A stretch of DNA of 64,000 bases from the NCBI RefSeq assembly GCF_042654065.1, contig NZ_JBHSFP010000001.1, positions 558,001-622,000 of the forward strand. Reading direction: 5' to 3'. Made by a program: the position numbers and the translations under genes. Positions within the stretch are counted from its first letter, which is position 1. Every line of letters begins with the position of its first letter. Source of the DNA: Sphaerisporangium dianthi (lineage in GTDB: Bacteria > Actinomycetota > Actinomycetes > Streptosporangiales > Streptosporangiaceae). Below the pieces are notes generated by a model, which saw only the letters and a list, made by a program, of their open reading frames with translations, did not search any database and was not told where the DNA came from. Shown one piece after another: positions 33,199 to 41,430 of the stretch.

Positions 33199-34113
33199 TC
33201 AGTCGGACAACTTCACGCCGCCCGCCACCAGGTCTTCACGCAGGATCGCGACCTGCTCGGCGGTGGCGTCGACCAGCGGCGCGCGCACCGGGCCCACAGG
33301 CCTGCCGAGGAGGCCGAGCGCGGCCTTGGTCATGATCGCCCCCTGGGTGCGGGTCATGATGCCCGTGATCACCGGCAGCAGGCGCTGGTGCACGGAACGG
33401 GCGCCCTCCGCGTGGCCCGACCGGAACAGCTTGATCATCGAGGCCAGCTCGGCCCCCACCACGTGGCCGACCACGCTGACGAAGCCGGCGGCGCCGACCG
33501 ACAGCCAGGGCAGGTTGACCGCGTCGTCGCCGGAGTAGTAGACGAGGTCGGTCGCGGCCATGACCTGCGAGCCGCCGAACAGGTCGCCCTTGGCGTCCTT
33601 CACGGCGGCGACGCGCGGGTGGGAGCTCAGGCGCAGCAGCGTCTCGGTGGCGATGGCCGTGCCCGTGCGGCCCGGGATGTCGTACAGCATCACCGGCAGG
33701 GCCGTGGCGTCGGCGACCGCCGTGAAGTGGCGGTACAGGCCCTCCTGCGGCGGCTTGTTGTAGTACGGCGTCACCACGAGCAGGCCGTGGGCGCCGGCGC
33801 GCTCGGCGGCCTTCGCCAATTCGACCGAGTGATGGGTGTCGTTGGTGCCCGCGCCGGCCACGACGGTGGCCCGGTCGCCGACCGCTTCGAGCACGGCCCG
33901 CAGGATGGCGTCTTTCTCGGCATCGGAGGTCGTGGCCGACTCCCCTGTCGTGCCGCTCACGACGAGGCCGTCGTTGCGTTGTTCGTCAACGAGATAGGTG
34001 GCCAGGCGCTGGACACCTTCGATGTCCACGGCGCCGTCGGCGGTGAACGGCGTGACCATCGCGGTCAGCATGCGGCCGAAGGGCGCGTCGGAGGTTCCGG
34101 TTGGCGATGCCAT
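33199..34113 (-). CDS. dapA: 4-hydroxy-tetrahydrodipicolinate synthase
   Basis: 304 aa class I aldolase condensing pyruvate with aspartate semialdehyde in lysine and diaminopimelate synthesis. Motifs are SGTTGESATTSDAEK, the catalytic Tyr in MLYDIPGRTG and the Schiff-base Lys in AAVKDAKGD. The ATG at 34113 gives MASPTGTSDAPFGRML; longer in-frame starts exist but lack support. The gene is upstream of rnj on the same strand with a 253-bp gap. Confidence 0.95.
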   Translation of the reverse strand: MASPTGTSDAPFGRMLTAMVTPFTADGAVDIEGVQRLATYLVDEQRNDGLVVSGTTGESATTSDAEKDAILRAVLEAVGDRATVVAGAGTNDTHHSVELAKAAERAGAHGLLVVTPYYNKPPQEGLYRHFTAVADATALPVMLYDIPGRTGTAIATETLLRLSSHPRVAAVKDAKGDLFGGSQVMAATDLVYYSGDDAVNLPWLSVGAAGFVSVVGHVVGAELASMIKLFRSGHAEGARSVHQRLLPVITGIMTRTQGAIMTKAALGLLGRPVGPVRAPLVDATAEQVAILREDLVAGGVKLSD

Positions 34114-34224
34114 AGACGGAACGGTACCTGGATCCGCGAAGACGGTGGACCCCGCCACCCCGGTTCGTGGCGACACGACGGCCGATCCGGGTGTGTACCG
34201 GTTACGGCGGAGATCGCCGGACAT

Positions 34225-34278
34225 GGATAGAGGCCGTCGATATGTGCTCGGGGGTACACACATCGACGACCTCTATCC
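34225..34278. repeat. Inverted repeat with 22-bp arms upstream of dapA
   Basis: Arms 34225-34246 and 34257-34278 pair at 20 of 22 positions (left begins GGATAGAGGCCGTCGAT) around the 10-nt loop CTCGGGGGTA. The two mismatches are pyrimidine or purine swaps that become G-U pairs in RNA on one strand. It lies 112 bp upstream of dapA and 315 bp before the GntR gene. It may be a leader RNA hairpin or a large operator. Confidence 0.85.
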
Positions 34279-34344
34279 GTGCAATCGGCCCCACTTACGG
34301 GGGCGTTACATACATCTGAGAAGAATTTTCCGATCGTCCGCATG

Positions 34345-34374
34345 GGCGGCGCCGGGGAAGGATCCGGCGCCGCC
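34345..34374. repeat. GC-rich hairpin in the dapA-gntR gap
   Basis: GGCGGCGCCGG (34345-34355) pairs perfectly with 34364-34374 across an 8-nt loop. With the 34225 inverted repeat it is the only structure seen in the 479-bp gap 34114-34592; no additional gene is supported there. Confidence 0.6.
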
Positions 34375-34592
34375 CGCCGGGCGCGCCCCGTCCCTCCACT
34401 CCGCCCGCCGGCCCAGGTCGCGGGCGGCTCCCCGGCTCCACTCCCAGGCCGTTCTCCGTCCAGCGGAACGCTGCGTCCCCACAGAATCACGTTTCGTAAA
34501 GTTGGGACTCCAAGTGTTCTCCATTACTCCTAGTTGTCCTTCGATTACGGCAAGATAAGGAAACGATCTCGAACTCCCTGAGGGATGGACGG

Positions 34593-35336
34593 ATGACTGG
34601 CAACGACCCGGTGTACCTCCGTGTGGTCGAAGAGCTGCGGGCGCAGATAGTCGACGGCATACTGCCGCCGGGCGCGCCCATCCCGTCTCGCGCGCAACTC
34701 ACCCAGCGTTTCCGCGTCGGCGAGACCGCCGCCCGGCACGCCCTGCGCGTCCTCGCCGCCGAAGGGCTGATCATCGGCAGGGTCGGCTCGGGCCACTACG
34801 TCCGCGAGAAGTCCGTGCTCTATCCCCTGCAGCGGTGCCGCAACACCGACCACGACGCCCCGTTCGCCGCCGACATGCAGGCCGGCGGGCGCCGCGCCAC
34901 GTGGGACTGGCGCAGCGAACCCGTCAAGGCCGGGCCGGAGATCGCCCGGCGCCTCCGCATCGAGGCCGCCGACCCGGTGATCCGCACGCGCTACGTGTTC
35001 CGCACCGACGGCAAGCCGATGCAGCTCGCCACCTCCTACGAACCGGTCGAGTTCGGCCGCGTCCACTCCTTGCCCGAAGAGGGCACCAACGGGCGCAAGA
35101 GCCTCCTGGCCCGCATGTCCGCCGCCGGGGTCAAGATCACCGATCTCCGCGAGAGCGTCCACACCCGCGTGCCCCAGCCGACCGAGAGCGACCTGCTCGA
35201 CCTGCCCACCGGCGTGCACGTCCTCCACGTCGAGCGCACCCACTGGTCCGGCGACCGTCCCGTCGAGACCAGTGACATCGTCGTCCCCGGCGACCGCTTC
35301 CGCCTCGTCTACTCCGTCCCGTTACCTGAGATGTGA
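34593..35336 (+). CDS. GntR-family transcriptional regulator with UTRA domain
   Basis: 247 aa. Residues 1-70 are a GntR winged helix (YLRVVEELRAQIVDGILPPG, PSRAQLTQRFRVGETAARHA, GSGHYVREK); the remainder is a UTRA ligand domain (EIARRLRIEAADPVIRTRYV, LHVERTHWSGDRPVETSDIV). It is monocistronic and divergent from dapA. Its target and effector cannot be read from the sequence. Confidence 0.88.
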   Translation: MTGNDPVYLRVVEELRAQIVDGILPPGAPIPSRAQLTQRFRVGETAARHALRVLAAEGLIIGRVGSGHYVREKSVLYPLQRCRNTDHDAPFAADMQAGGRRATWDWRSEPVKAGPEIARRLRIEAADPVIRTRYVFRTDGKPMQLATSYEPVEFGRVHSLPEEGTNGRKSLLARMSAAGVKITDLRESVHTRVPQPTESDLLDLPTGVHVLHVERTHWSGDRPVETSDIVVPGDRFRLVYSVPLPEM

Positions 35337-35406
35337 TCGCACATACGCACGTTCCGGGCGGCCGCCGCCTCACGGCCCGGCGTTCCCGCCACCGTCCCGG
35401 CGCGGG

Positions 35407-36312
35407 TCAGCGGGCGCGCTGGGTGAGGGCGACGCAGAGCAGGACGGCCAGCGCGGCGGCCAGGGTGACCGCGTCGAGGGTCTCCCCGAGCAGCGACCAC
35501 GCCAGCACCAGCGCCAGCAGCGGCTGGAGCAGCTGCGTCTGCCCGGCACGGGCGATGCCGCCCCTGGCCAGGCCCGCGTACCACGGGATGAAGCCCAGGA
35601 ACATCGACACCAGCGAGACGTAAGCGAACCCCGCCACGGCCTCGGCCGACACCTGGTGGCCGGTCGTGAACCCCAGGACGACCGCCATCGGCACGGTCAC
35701 CGGGGCCGCGACCACAAGGGCGTGGGAGATGACCCGCCACCCGGGCGTGTGCCGTGCGAGGCGTCCGCCCTCGGTGTACCCGACCGCCGCGCAGACCAGC
35801 GCGGCCACCATGAACAGGTCCGCGGCGGCGAGCCGCCCGCCTCCCCTGGTGAGGGTGAAGGTCGTGACGGCGACGGCCCCGGCGGCGCTCGCCACCCAGA
35901 ACAGCGGGCGAGGCCGCTCCCCCGCCCGCAGGACGGCGAAGACGGCCGTGGCCGCCGGCAGCAGCCCGACCACGACGGCCGCGTGCGAGACGCTCGCCCC
36001 GGCGGCCAGCGCCAGGCCGCTGAACAGGGGGAACCCGAACACCACGCCCAGCGCGATCGCGACGTACGGCCTCAGGTGGGCACGCGGAGGCAGCAGCGGG
36101 GCACCGGCGGCCAGCAGGCACGCCCCGGCCACGAGCGCGGCCACGGCGCCCCGGCCGACCGCCACCAGATACGGGTCGAAGCCCCGCAGGGCGAAAGCGG
36201 TCGCGGGGAACGTCCCCGAGAACGCGAGGACCCCCAGCCCCGCCAGCAGCGTCCCCGCCCAGCGGCCCTCCCCCGAGATCCCCGCACCCGAAACACCCGC
36301 GCCCGAAGCCAC
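35407..36312 (-). CDS. EamA-family (drug/metabolite) transporter
   Basis: About 301 aa from a GTG at 36312, the usual length for the family, with ten hydrophobic helices in two repeated halves starting at WAGTLLAGLGVLAFSGTFP and ending LGETLDAVTLAAALAVLLCV. It likely exports a small metabolite or amino acid. The frame stays open to an ATG at 36633, but that would add about 100 residues of Val/Ala/Gly/Ser low-complexity sequence and run through the divergent operator, so the shorter start is preferred. It is divergent from a MocR-type regulator that probably controls it. Confidence 0.82.
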   Translation of the reverse strand: MASGAGVSGAGISGEGRWAGTLLAGLGVLAFSGTFPATAFALRGFDPYLVAVGRGAVAALVAGACLLAAGAPLLPPRAHLRPYVAIALGVVFGFPLFSGLALAAGASVSHAAVVVGLLPAATAVFAVLRAGERPRPLFWVASAAGAVAVTTFTLTRGGGRLAAADLFMVAALVCAAVGYTEGGRLARHTPGWRVISHALVVAAPVTVPMAVVLGFTTGHQVSAEAVAGFAYVSLVSMFLGFIPWYAGLARGGIARAGQTQLLQPLLALVLAWSLLGETLDAVTLAAALAVLLCVALTQRAR

Positions 36313-36540
36313 GGCCCCCGCGACATCCGCGCCTGAACCCACTGCACCGGAGACAAACGCGTCCAAGACCACGGCGCCCGAGACACCCACGCCCGAGACG
36401 CCCGCGTCCAAGACCGCGCCCGCGCCCGCGCCCGAGACCACGGCGGCCGAGACACCCGCGCCTGAGATCCCGGCATCCGAGGCCACGGCACCCGGGACCA
36501 CCGCCCCCGCGCTCACGGCGCCTGCCGGCCCGCCCCGGCG
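36313..36540. repeat. Degenerate 15-bp tandem tract before the EamA gene
   Basis: Repeating units near CCCGAGACACCCACG and CCCGAGACGCCCGCG, about 15 bp each, occupy most of the segment. On the minus strand they would encode VSGVG/VSGAG-like pentads. It may be an unusual N-terminal extension of the transporter or an expanded spacer. Confidence 0.65.
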
Positions 36541-36564
36541 CCGGAACCTGCCGGTGAACGGGAC

Positions 36565-36596
36565 CGCTACTGCCCAGCGCACAGTAGCGCTACTGT
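36565..36596. promoter_or_regulatory. MocR-type operator between EamA and MocR genes
   Basis: A perfect 16-bp palindrome ACAGTAGCGCTACTGT (36581-36596) contains CGCTACTG, which is directly repeated upstream at 36565-36572, 23 bp away. MocR proteins such as GabR and PdxR bind combined direct and inverted repeats of this kind. The site lies 9 bp before the MocR start codon. Confidence 0.65.
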
Positions 36597-36604
36597 TGTC
36601 TCTC

Positions 36605-38023
36605 ATGAATGACGATAGCAGTATCGTCCGCATCGCGGCATCGCTGCGCGAGGAGGCGGCGAGGCTGCGGCCCGGCGACCGGCTGCCGTCGAGCCGCGAG
36701 CTGGTGCGGCGTCATGGCGTCAGCCCGGTCACCGTGTCGCGGGCGCTCGCGGCGCTGGCCGCCGAGGGCAGGGTGATCACCCGTCCGGGCAGCGGCGCCT
36801 TCGTCGCGCACTCCGTCGCCGCGACGACCGGCGAGGCGGCCGACCTGTCCTGGCAGACGGTGTCGCTCGGCGACCGGTCGGTCGACGACGCCGCGGTGGC
36901 CGGGCTGCTCACCCCGCCGCCCGAGGGCGTCATCCCGCTCACCGGCGGCTACCTCCATCCCGGCCTGCGCCCGTCCAAGGCGCTCGCGGACGCCGCCTCC
37001 CGCGCCGTACGCCGTCCGGACGCCTGGGCGCTCCCGCCGCTGAACGGCCTGGCCGAGCTGCGGCGCTGGTTCGCCTCCGAGGTGGGCGGCGGCGTCACGC
37101 AGGCGGACGTGCTCATCGTCAGCGGCGGGCAGGCCGCGCTGACCCACGCGTTCCGCGCGCTGTCCCCGCCGGGCGCGGCCATGCTGGTCGAGACGCCGAC
37201 CTACCCCGGGGCGCTGGCCGCCGCCCGGGCGGCCGGGCTGCGCGCGGTCGCCGTACCGATCGACCACGACGGCGTACGGCCCGATCTGCTCGCCGAGGCG
37301 TTCGCCGTCACCGGCGCGCGGGTCTTCTACTGCCAGCCCACCCTGCACAACCCGACCGGGGTGGTGCTGTCGGCCGAGCGCCGCGATCAGGTCCTCGCCG
37401 TGGCCAGGGCGGCCGGGGCCTTCGTCGTCGAGGACGACTACGCGCGCTACCTCACCACGGACGCCGTCCCGCCGTCGCTGGTCACCCTGGACGCCCACGG
37501 CACCGTCGTTCACGTCAACTCGCTCAGCAAGATCACCGCACCGAGCATGCGGGTCGCGGCGGTGATCGCGAGGGGACCCGCCGCGCGGCGGCTCCGGGCG
37601 GTCCAGCTCGTGGAGTCGTTCTTCGTCGCCCGCCCGCTGCAGGAGACCGCGCTGGAGTTCCTCGGCTCGCCCGCCTGGCGGCGCCACCGCGCATCGGTGA
37701 CGGCCGAGCTGGCGGCGCGGCGGAACGCGCTCGCGGCCGCCCTCGCCCGCCACCTCCCCGCCGGGCAGCTGCCGTTCATGCCCGCGGGCGGGCTCCACCT
37801 GTGGGTGCGGCTCCCCGGCGAGGTCGACGAGACCGCCCTGGTCGAGAGCGCCCAGCGCGCCGGTGTCCAGGTCAGCCCCGGCGCGATCTACCACCCCGCC
37901 GAACCCCCCTCGCCGCACGTCCGGGTCACACACATCGCGACCGCCCACGTAGCCGAGCTCGCCGAAGGCGTGCGCCGCCTGGGCGCGGCACTGGACGCCC
38001 AGCTCGGGCGGGGGTCCCGCTGA
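36605..38023 (+). CDS. MocR-type regulator: GntR DNA-binding domain fused to a PLP aminotransferase fold
   Basis: 472 aa. A GntR winged helix (about residues 5-75, RLPSSRELVRRHGVSPVTVS) is joined to a fold type I aminotransferase-like domain with QPTLHNPTGVVLS, VEDDYARYL and the PLP lysine in VNSLSKITAP (about Lys309). Such proteins use PLP, sometimes with an amino compound, as effector. The short ATG start at 36605 (MNDDSSIVRIAAS) is chosen because longer versions would traverse the operator and repeat tract. Divergent from the EamA transporter, its likely target. Confidence 0.88.
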   Translation: MNDDSSIVRIAASLREEAARLRPGDRLPSSRELVRRHGVSPVTVSRALAALAAEGRVITRPGSGAFVAHSVAATTGEAADLSWQTVSLGDRSVDDAAVAGLLTPPPEGVIPLTGGYLHPGLRPSKALADAASRAVRRPDAWALPPLNGLAELRRWFASEVGGGVTQADVLIVSGGQAALTHAFRALSPPGAAMLVETPTYPGALAAARAAGLRAVAVPIDHDGVRPDLLAEAFAVTGARVFYCQPTLHNPTGVVLSAERRDQVLAVARAAGAFVVEDDYARYLTTDAVPPSLVTLDAHGTVVHVNSLSKITAPSMRVAAVIARGPAARRLRAVQLVESFFVARPLQETALEFLGSPAWRRHRASVTAELAARRNALAAALARHLPAGQLPFMPAGGLHLWVRLPGEVDETALVESAQRAGVQVSPGAIYHPAEPPSPHVRVTHIATAHVAELAEGVRRLGAALDAQLGRGSR

Positions 38024-38069
38024 CTCCGGCGCAGGCGGCGCCAACCTTCTGCTGCCCTACAGTGGTGGC

Positions 38070-38669
38070 ATGGATGGGCCGGCGGAGCTGCTCCGCGACT
38101 TCGTGAACACCTACGACGTCGAAGCGGACGCGGACGAGCTGGCCTCCCCCGCCGAGCTGGCCGTCTGGCTGCGCGAACGCGAGCTGATCTCCGAGACCGA
38201 CCGCGCGGTGGACGAAGACTGGGCCCTCGCGATCAACCTGCGCGAAGGGCTGCGGGCGGCGCTGCGCCACCAGGGCTCCGCGGACGCCACCTCAGCGGGC
38301 ATGGCCGCCGAGGTGGAGACGGACGCCGCCCCGGCGGGCATGGCCGCCGAACTCGAGACCGCCCTGGCCGCGCTGCCCTTGCGGGTCAGGCTGGCGGAGG
38401 GACGCACGCCGGTCCCTGAACCGCTCGGCGCCGGCGCGGCCAGGGGCGTCGGCCTGCTCGCCGCCGCCATCCTCTCGGCCCACGCCGACGGCGGCTGGCC
38501 GCGCCTGAAGGTCTGCGCGCAGGACACCTGCCAGTGGGCGTTCATCGACTCCTCCAAGAACCGGTCGCGGTCGTGGTGCTCCATGCGGGTCTGCGGCAAC
38601 CGCACCAAGACCCGTGCCTACCGCGCCAGACGCCGGCACACCCCGCTCTCCCCCGAGCCCGCCTCCTGA
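38070..38669 (+). CDS. CGNR zinc finger / ABATE-domain protein
   Basis: 199 aa. An N-terminal ABATE region (LLRDFVNTYDVEADADELAS) is followed by the C-terminal zinc finger in which CAQDTCQWAFIDSSKNRSRS and WCSMRVCGNRTK supply four cysteines and the CGNR signature. A probable DNA-binding regulator. A 39-bp near-duplication near 38295 and 38334 gives two GMAAE-containing segments in the middle, not part of the family core. The target is unknown. Confidence 0.87.
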   Translation: MDGPAELLRDFVNTYDVEADADELASPAELAVWLRERELISETDRAVDEDWALAINLREGLRAALRHQGSADATSAGMAAEVETDAAPAGMAAELETALAALPLRVRLAEGRTPVPEPLGAGAARGVGLLAAAILSAHADGGWPRLKVCAQDTCQWAFIDSSKNRSRSWCSMRVCGNRTKTRAYRARRRHTPLSPEPAS

Positions 38670-38675
38670 CGGCCT

Positions 38676-38773
38676 GCGGGTGATCGCCGGACGCGGGTCC
38701 CGACACCTCCGGAGCTCTCGGGCGACCTGGTGGACCGCGGTGGCGGGTCATCGCCGCACGCGGGTCCCGATAC
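38676..38773. repeat. Pair of 31-bp direct repeats
   Basis: Copies at 38676-38706 and 38743-38773 differ at only three positions and share ACGCGGGTCCCGA. They are 67 bp apart in the CGNR-GNAT gap. No function is evident. Confidence 0.7.
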
Positions 38774-38806
38774 GGTGTTGGGACCATAGGAGAGGGGGGC
38801 GGCCAG

Positions 38807-39412
38807 ATGGCTGACGTGGGGGTGCGCGCGGCACGGCGCGAGGACGTCCCGGCGGTGACGGCCACCCAGATCCGGGCGTGGCAGGCCGCCTACCGCGACG
38901 TGCTGCCCGAGGGGCCGCTCGAGCAGATGACCGACGCGTCGGCGCGGGAGGTCTGGAGCCGCCAGTGGGAGGAGGCCATCGCCGCGCCTCCCTCCCCGCA
39001 CCATCGTCTCCTGGTCGCCGTCGAGAGCGACGACCCGCTGACCTCCATGGCCGACCCGCTGGCCTCCCTCGCCGAGGGGCACGGCGACCCGGGCGTCCAG
39101 CGCGTGGTCGGGCTCGCCTCCCACGCGCCCGCCGAGGACCCCGACCTCGACCCCGAGACCGCCGCCGAACTGCTCACGCTGCTCGTCGACCCCGGCCACA
39201 CCCGCCGCGGCCACGGCAGCCGGCTGCTGAACGCCACCGTCGACCATCTCCGCGAGGACGGCTTCACCGCGGTCGTCACCTGGGTCTTCGCCGAGGACAA
39301 GGCGATGGTCGACTTCCTCACCTCGGCGGGCTGGGGCCCCGACGAGGCCGAGCGCGTCCTGGACATGGGCCACCCCGTACGCATGATCCGCCTGAGCACC
39401 GACATCAGCTGA
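38807..39412 (+). CDS. GNAT-family N-acetyltransferase
   Basis: 201 aa. N-terminal GNAT strand and helix (VRAARREDVPAVTATQIRAW), then the acetyl-CoA loop TLLVDPGHTRRGHGSRLLNA in the second half and TWVFAEDKAMVDFLTSAGW near the end, all typical of the fold. An inserted stretch around SMADPLASLAEGHGDP is variable. The acceptor substrate is unknown. A GGAGAGGGG sequence upstream is a plausible ribosome-binding site. Confidence 0.85.
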   Translation: MADVGVRAARREDVPAVTATQIRAWQAAYRDVLPEGPLEQMTDASAREVWSRQWEEAIAAPPSPHHRLLVAVESDDPLTSMADPLASLAEGHGDPGVQRVVGLASHAPAEDPDLDPETAAELLTLLVDPGHTRRGHGSRLLNATVDHLREDGFTAVVTWVFAEDKAMVDFLTSAGWGPDEAERVLDMGHPVRMIRLSTDIS

Positions 39413-39549
39413 CCCGGACTCCACCCCGGCGCGGGTCATGCGGCCGTCATGACTTACCCTGCATAGGCACTTTCCTGGGCGGCTCCGGCGAGCGCGTACG
39501 ACTGTGGACGCCAGGGCCGCGCAGGACCGGATTCGTGGAAGAGGCGACG

Positions 39550-40419
39550 TTGGCGACACCCGCTCAGTGGCTCGCGGGGGCACGGCCCCGCACCCTCCCC
39601 GCGGCGGTGGTCCCCGTCGCCGTCGGCACGGGCGTGGCGATCTCCTACGGCGGGGCGGTCTGGTGGCGGGCCCTGACGGCCCTGTTCGTCGCTCTGGCGC
39701 TCCAGGTGGGCGTCAACTACGCCAACGACTACAGCGACGGCGTGCGCGGCACCGACGAGCAGCGCGTCGGCCCGCTGCGGCTCGTCGGCTCCCGCGTCGC
39801 CGCCCCGCGCTCGGTGCTGCTCGCCGCGCTGGGGTGCTTCCTGGCGGCGGCCGTGGCCGGCCTGGCGCTGGTCGTGGCGACCGGCGCCTGGTGGCTGCTC
39901 GCCGTCGGGGCACTGGCGATCGCCGCCGCGTGGTTCTACACCGGCGGCTCGCGCCCGTACGGCTACCGGGCATTCGGCGAGATCTCGGTCTTCGTCTTCT
40001 TCGGCCTGGTGGCGGTCACCGGTACGACCTACGTGCAGTTGGAGAGCCTCCCGTGGCCGGCGGTCGCGGCGGCCGTGCCGGTGGGGCTGCTGGCCTGCGC
40101 GCTGCTGGTGGTCAACAACCTGCGGGACATCGTCACCGACGCCCCGGCGGGCAAGCGCACGCTCGCCGTCGTGCTCGGCGACGCGCGCACGCGCGTTCTC
40201 TACGTCGGCTGCCTGCTGCTGCCCTTCGTCATCGCGGGGGCGCTGGGGTTCGTACACCCGTTCGCGGCCCTCGCGGTGCTGGCGCTGCCGCTCGCGGTGG
40301 GGCCGGCCAGGACGGTGCTCGGGGGCGCGACGGGTCCGGCCCTGATCGCCACGCTCCAGCAGACCGGCCGCCTTCAGCTCGCCTTCGGCCTGCTGTTCAC
40401 GATCGGGTTCGCGCTGTAA
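39550..40419 (+). CDS. menA: 1,4-dihydroxy-2-naphthoate polyprenyltransferase
   Basis: 289 aa UbiA-family membrane enzyme that prenylates dihydroxynaphthoate in menaquinone synthesis. The Asp-rich motif is NYANDYSDGVRGTDEQR, and the second conserved loop is NNLRDIVTDAPAGKRTLAV; about eight or nine helices are predicted. The start TTG at 39550 gives MATPAQWLAGARPRTLPAA, matching the usual MenA N-terminus, after GAGGCGACG; a GTG at 39535 is possible. It stands alone, not with other men genes. Confidence 0.9.
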   Translation: MATPAQWLAGARPRTLPAAVVPVAVGTGVAISYGGAVWWRALTALFVALALQVGVNYANDYSDGVRGTDEQRVGPLRLVGSRVAAPRSVLLAALGCFLAAAVAGLALVVATGAWWLLAVGALAIAAAWFYTGGSRPYGYRAFGEISVFVFFGLVAVTGTTYVQLESLPWPAVAAAVPVGLLACALLVVNNLRDIVTDAPAGKRTLAVVLGDARTRVLYVGCLLLPFVIAGALGFVHPFAALAVLALPLAVGPARTVLGGATGPALIATLQQTGRLQLAFGLLFTIGFAL

Positions 40420-40424
40420 GCCGT

Positions 40425-40486
40425 CAGAACGGCATATGACCGGCCATAGTTAGCCAATCGACACTCACGGGCTGAATGCCGTTCTG
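40425..40486 (+). terminator. Long-loop inverted repeat after menA
   Basis: CAGAACGGCAT (40425-40435) is perfectly repeated in inverse orientation at 40476-40486, with a 40-nt loop, just after the menA stop and before convergent dapB. It is a possible terminator, weaker than a tight hairpin. Confidence 0.45.
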
Positions 40487-40583
40487 GGTGGCCTGGAGAC
40501 CCCGCCAGGCCCCTCTCGCGGGCGCCCCGCGGCCGCCTCAGTTCCCGGGGCACGCTCGCGCACAGCCCGCGCGCGCCGGGCGG

Positions 40584-41321
40584 TCAGAGGTCGAGCAGGT
40601 TCTCCAGGCCGATGGTGAGGCCGGGCAGCTCACGGACGCGGCGGACGCCGAGCAGGACGCCCGGCGTGAACGACGAGCGGTTCATGGTGTCGTGGCGGAT
40701 CGTCAGGATCTCGCCGTCGCCGCCGAGCAGGACCTCCTGGTGGGCGATCAGGCCGGCCAGGCGCACCCCGTGCACCCGCACCCCGTCGACGTCCGCGCCG
40801 CGCGCTCCGGGGAGCTCGGCGGTCGTCGCGTCCGGCATGGCCCCGAGACCGGCCTCGCGCCGGGCGGCGGCGACCAGCTCGGCCGTGCGCCGGGCGGTGC
40901 CGGAGGGGGCGTCGGCCTTGTTCGGGTGGTGCAGCTCGACGATCTCGACGGAGTCGAAGTAGCGCGCGGCCTGCTGGGCGAAGTGCATCATCAGCACCGC
41001 GGCGATGCCGAAGTTGGGGGCGATCAGGGCGTTGACGCCGGGGTTGGCGTCGAGCCACCCGCGGACGGTGCCCAGACGCCCGGCGTCGAAGCCGGTGGTG
41101 CCGACCACGGGGTGGACGCCGTGCTCGATGCACCACTTGAGATTGTCCATGACCACGTCGGGGTGGGTGAAGTCGACGACCACCTCGGCGGCCGACAGCG
41201 ACTCGATGTCGTCGCCGGCGTCGACGGCGGCCACCAGCTCCATGTCGTCGGCCGCGTGCACGGCCTTGCAGACTTCCACGCCGACGCGCCCGCGGGCGCC
41301 CAGAACTCCAACCCTGATCAC
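40584..41321 (-). CDS. dapB: 4-hydroxy-tetrahydrodipicolinate reductase
   Basis: 245 aa from a GTG at 41321 (VIRVGVLGARGRVG, nucleotide-binding GARGRVG). The catalytic block ELHHPNKADAPSGTA and the end motif FTPGVLLGVRRV are clear. It makes tetrahydrodipicolinate for lysine and peptidoglycan. It is separated from dapA here by about 6 kb of accessory genes. An upstream ATG at 41348 has no better ribosome-binding site. Confidence 0.95.
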   Translation of the reverse strand: MIRVGVLGARGRVGVEVCKAVHAADDMELVAAVDAGDDIESLSAAEVVVDFTHPDVVMDNLKWCIEHGVHPVVGTTGFDAGRLGTVRGWLDANPGVNALIAPNFGIAAVLMMHFAQQAARYFDSVEIVELHHPNKADAPSGTARRTAELVAAARREAGLGAMPDATTAELPGARGADVDGVRVHGVRLAGLIAHQEVLLGGDGEILTIRHDTMNRSSFTPGVLLGVRRVRELPGLTIGLENLLDL

Positions 41322-41378
41322 GAGCCCCAAGCGTACCGCCAACCCCACGCCGCCATCGCGGCCACCGCTTCCCCGCGA

Positions 41379-41415
41379 AGAATGCCCGGCCTGCGCAGGC
41401 AGGGCCGGGCATTCT
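41379..41415 (-). terminator. Terminator between the M16 protease gene and dapB
   Basis: Perfect 12-bp stem, AGAATGCCCGGC (41379-41390) with GCCGGGCATTCT (41404-41415) and a 13-nt loop, starting 15 nt past the protease stop on the minus strand. Confidence 0.8.
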
Positions 41416-41430
41416 CGGGTACCGGGTGGA

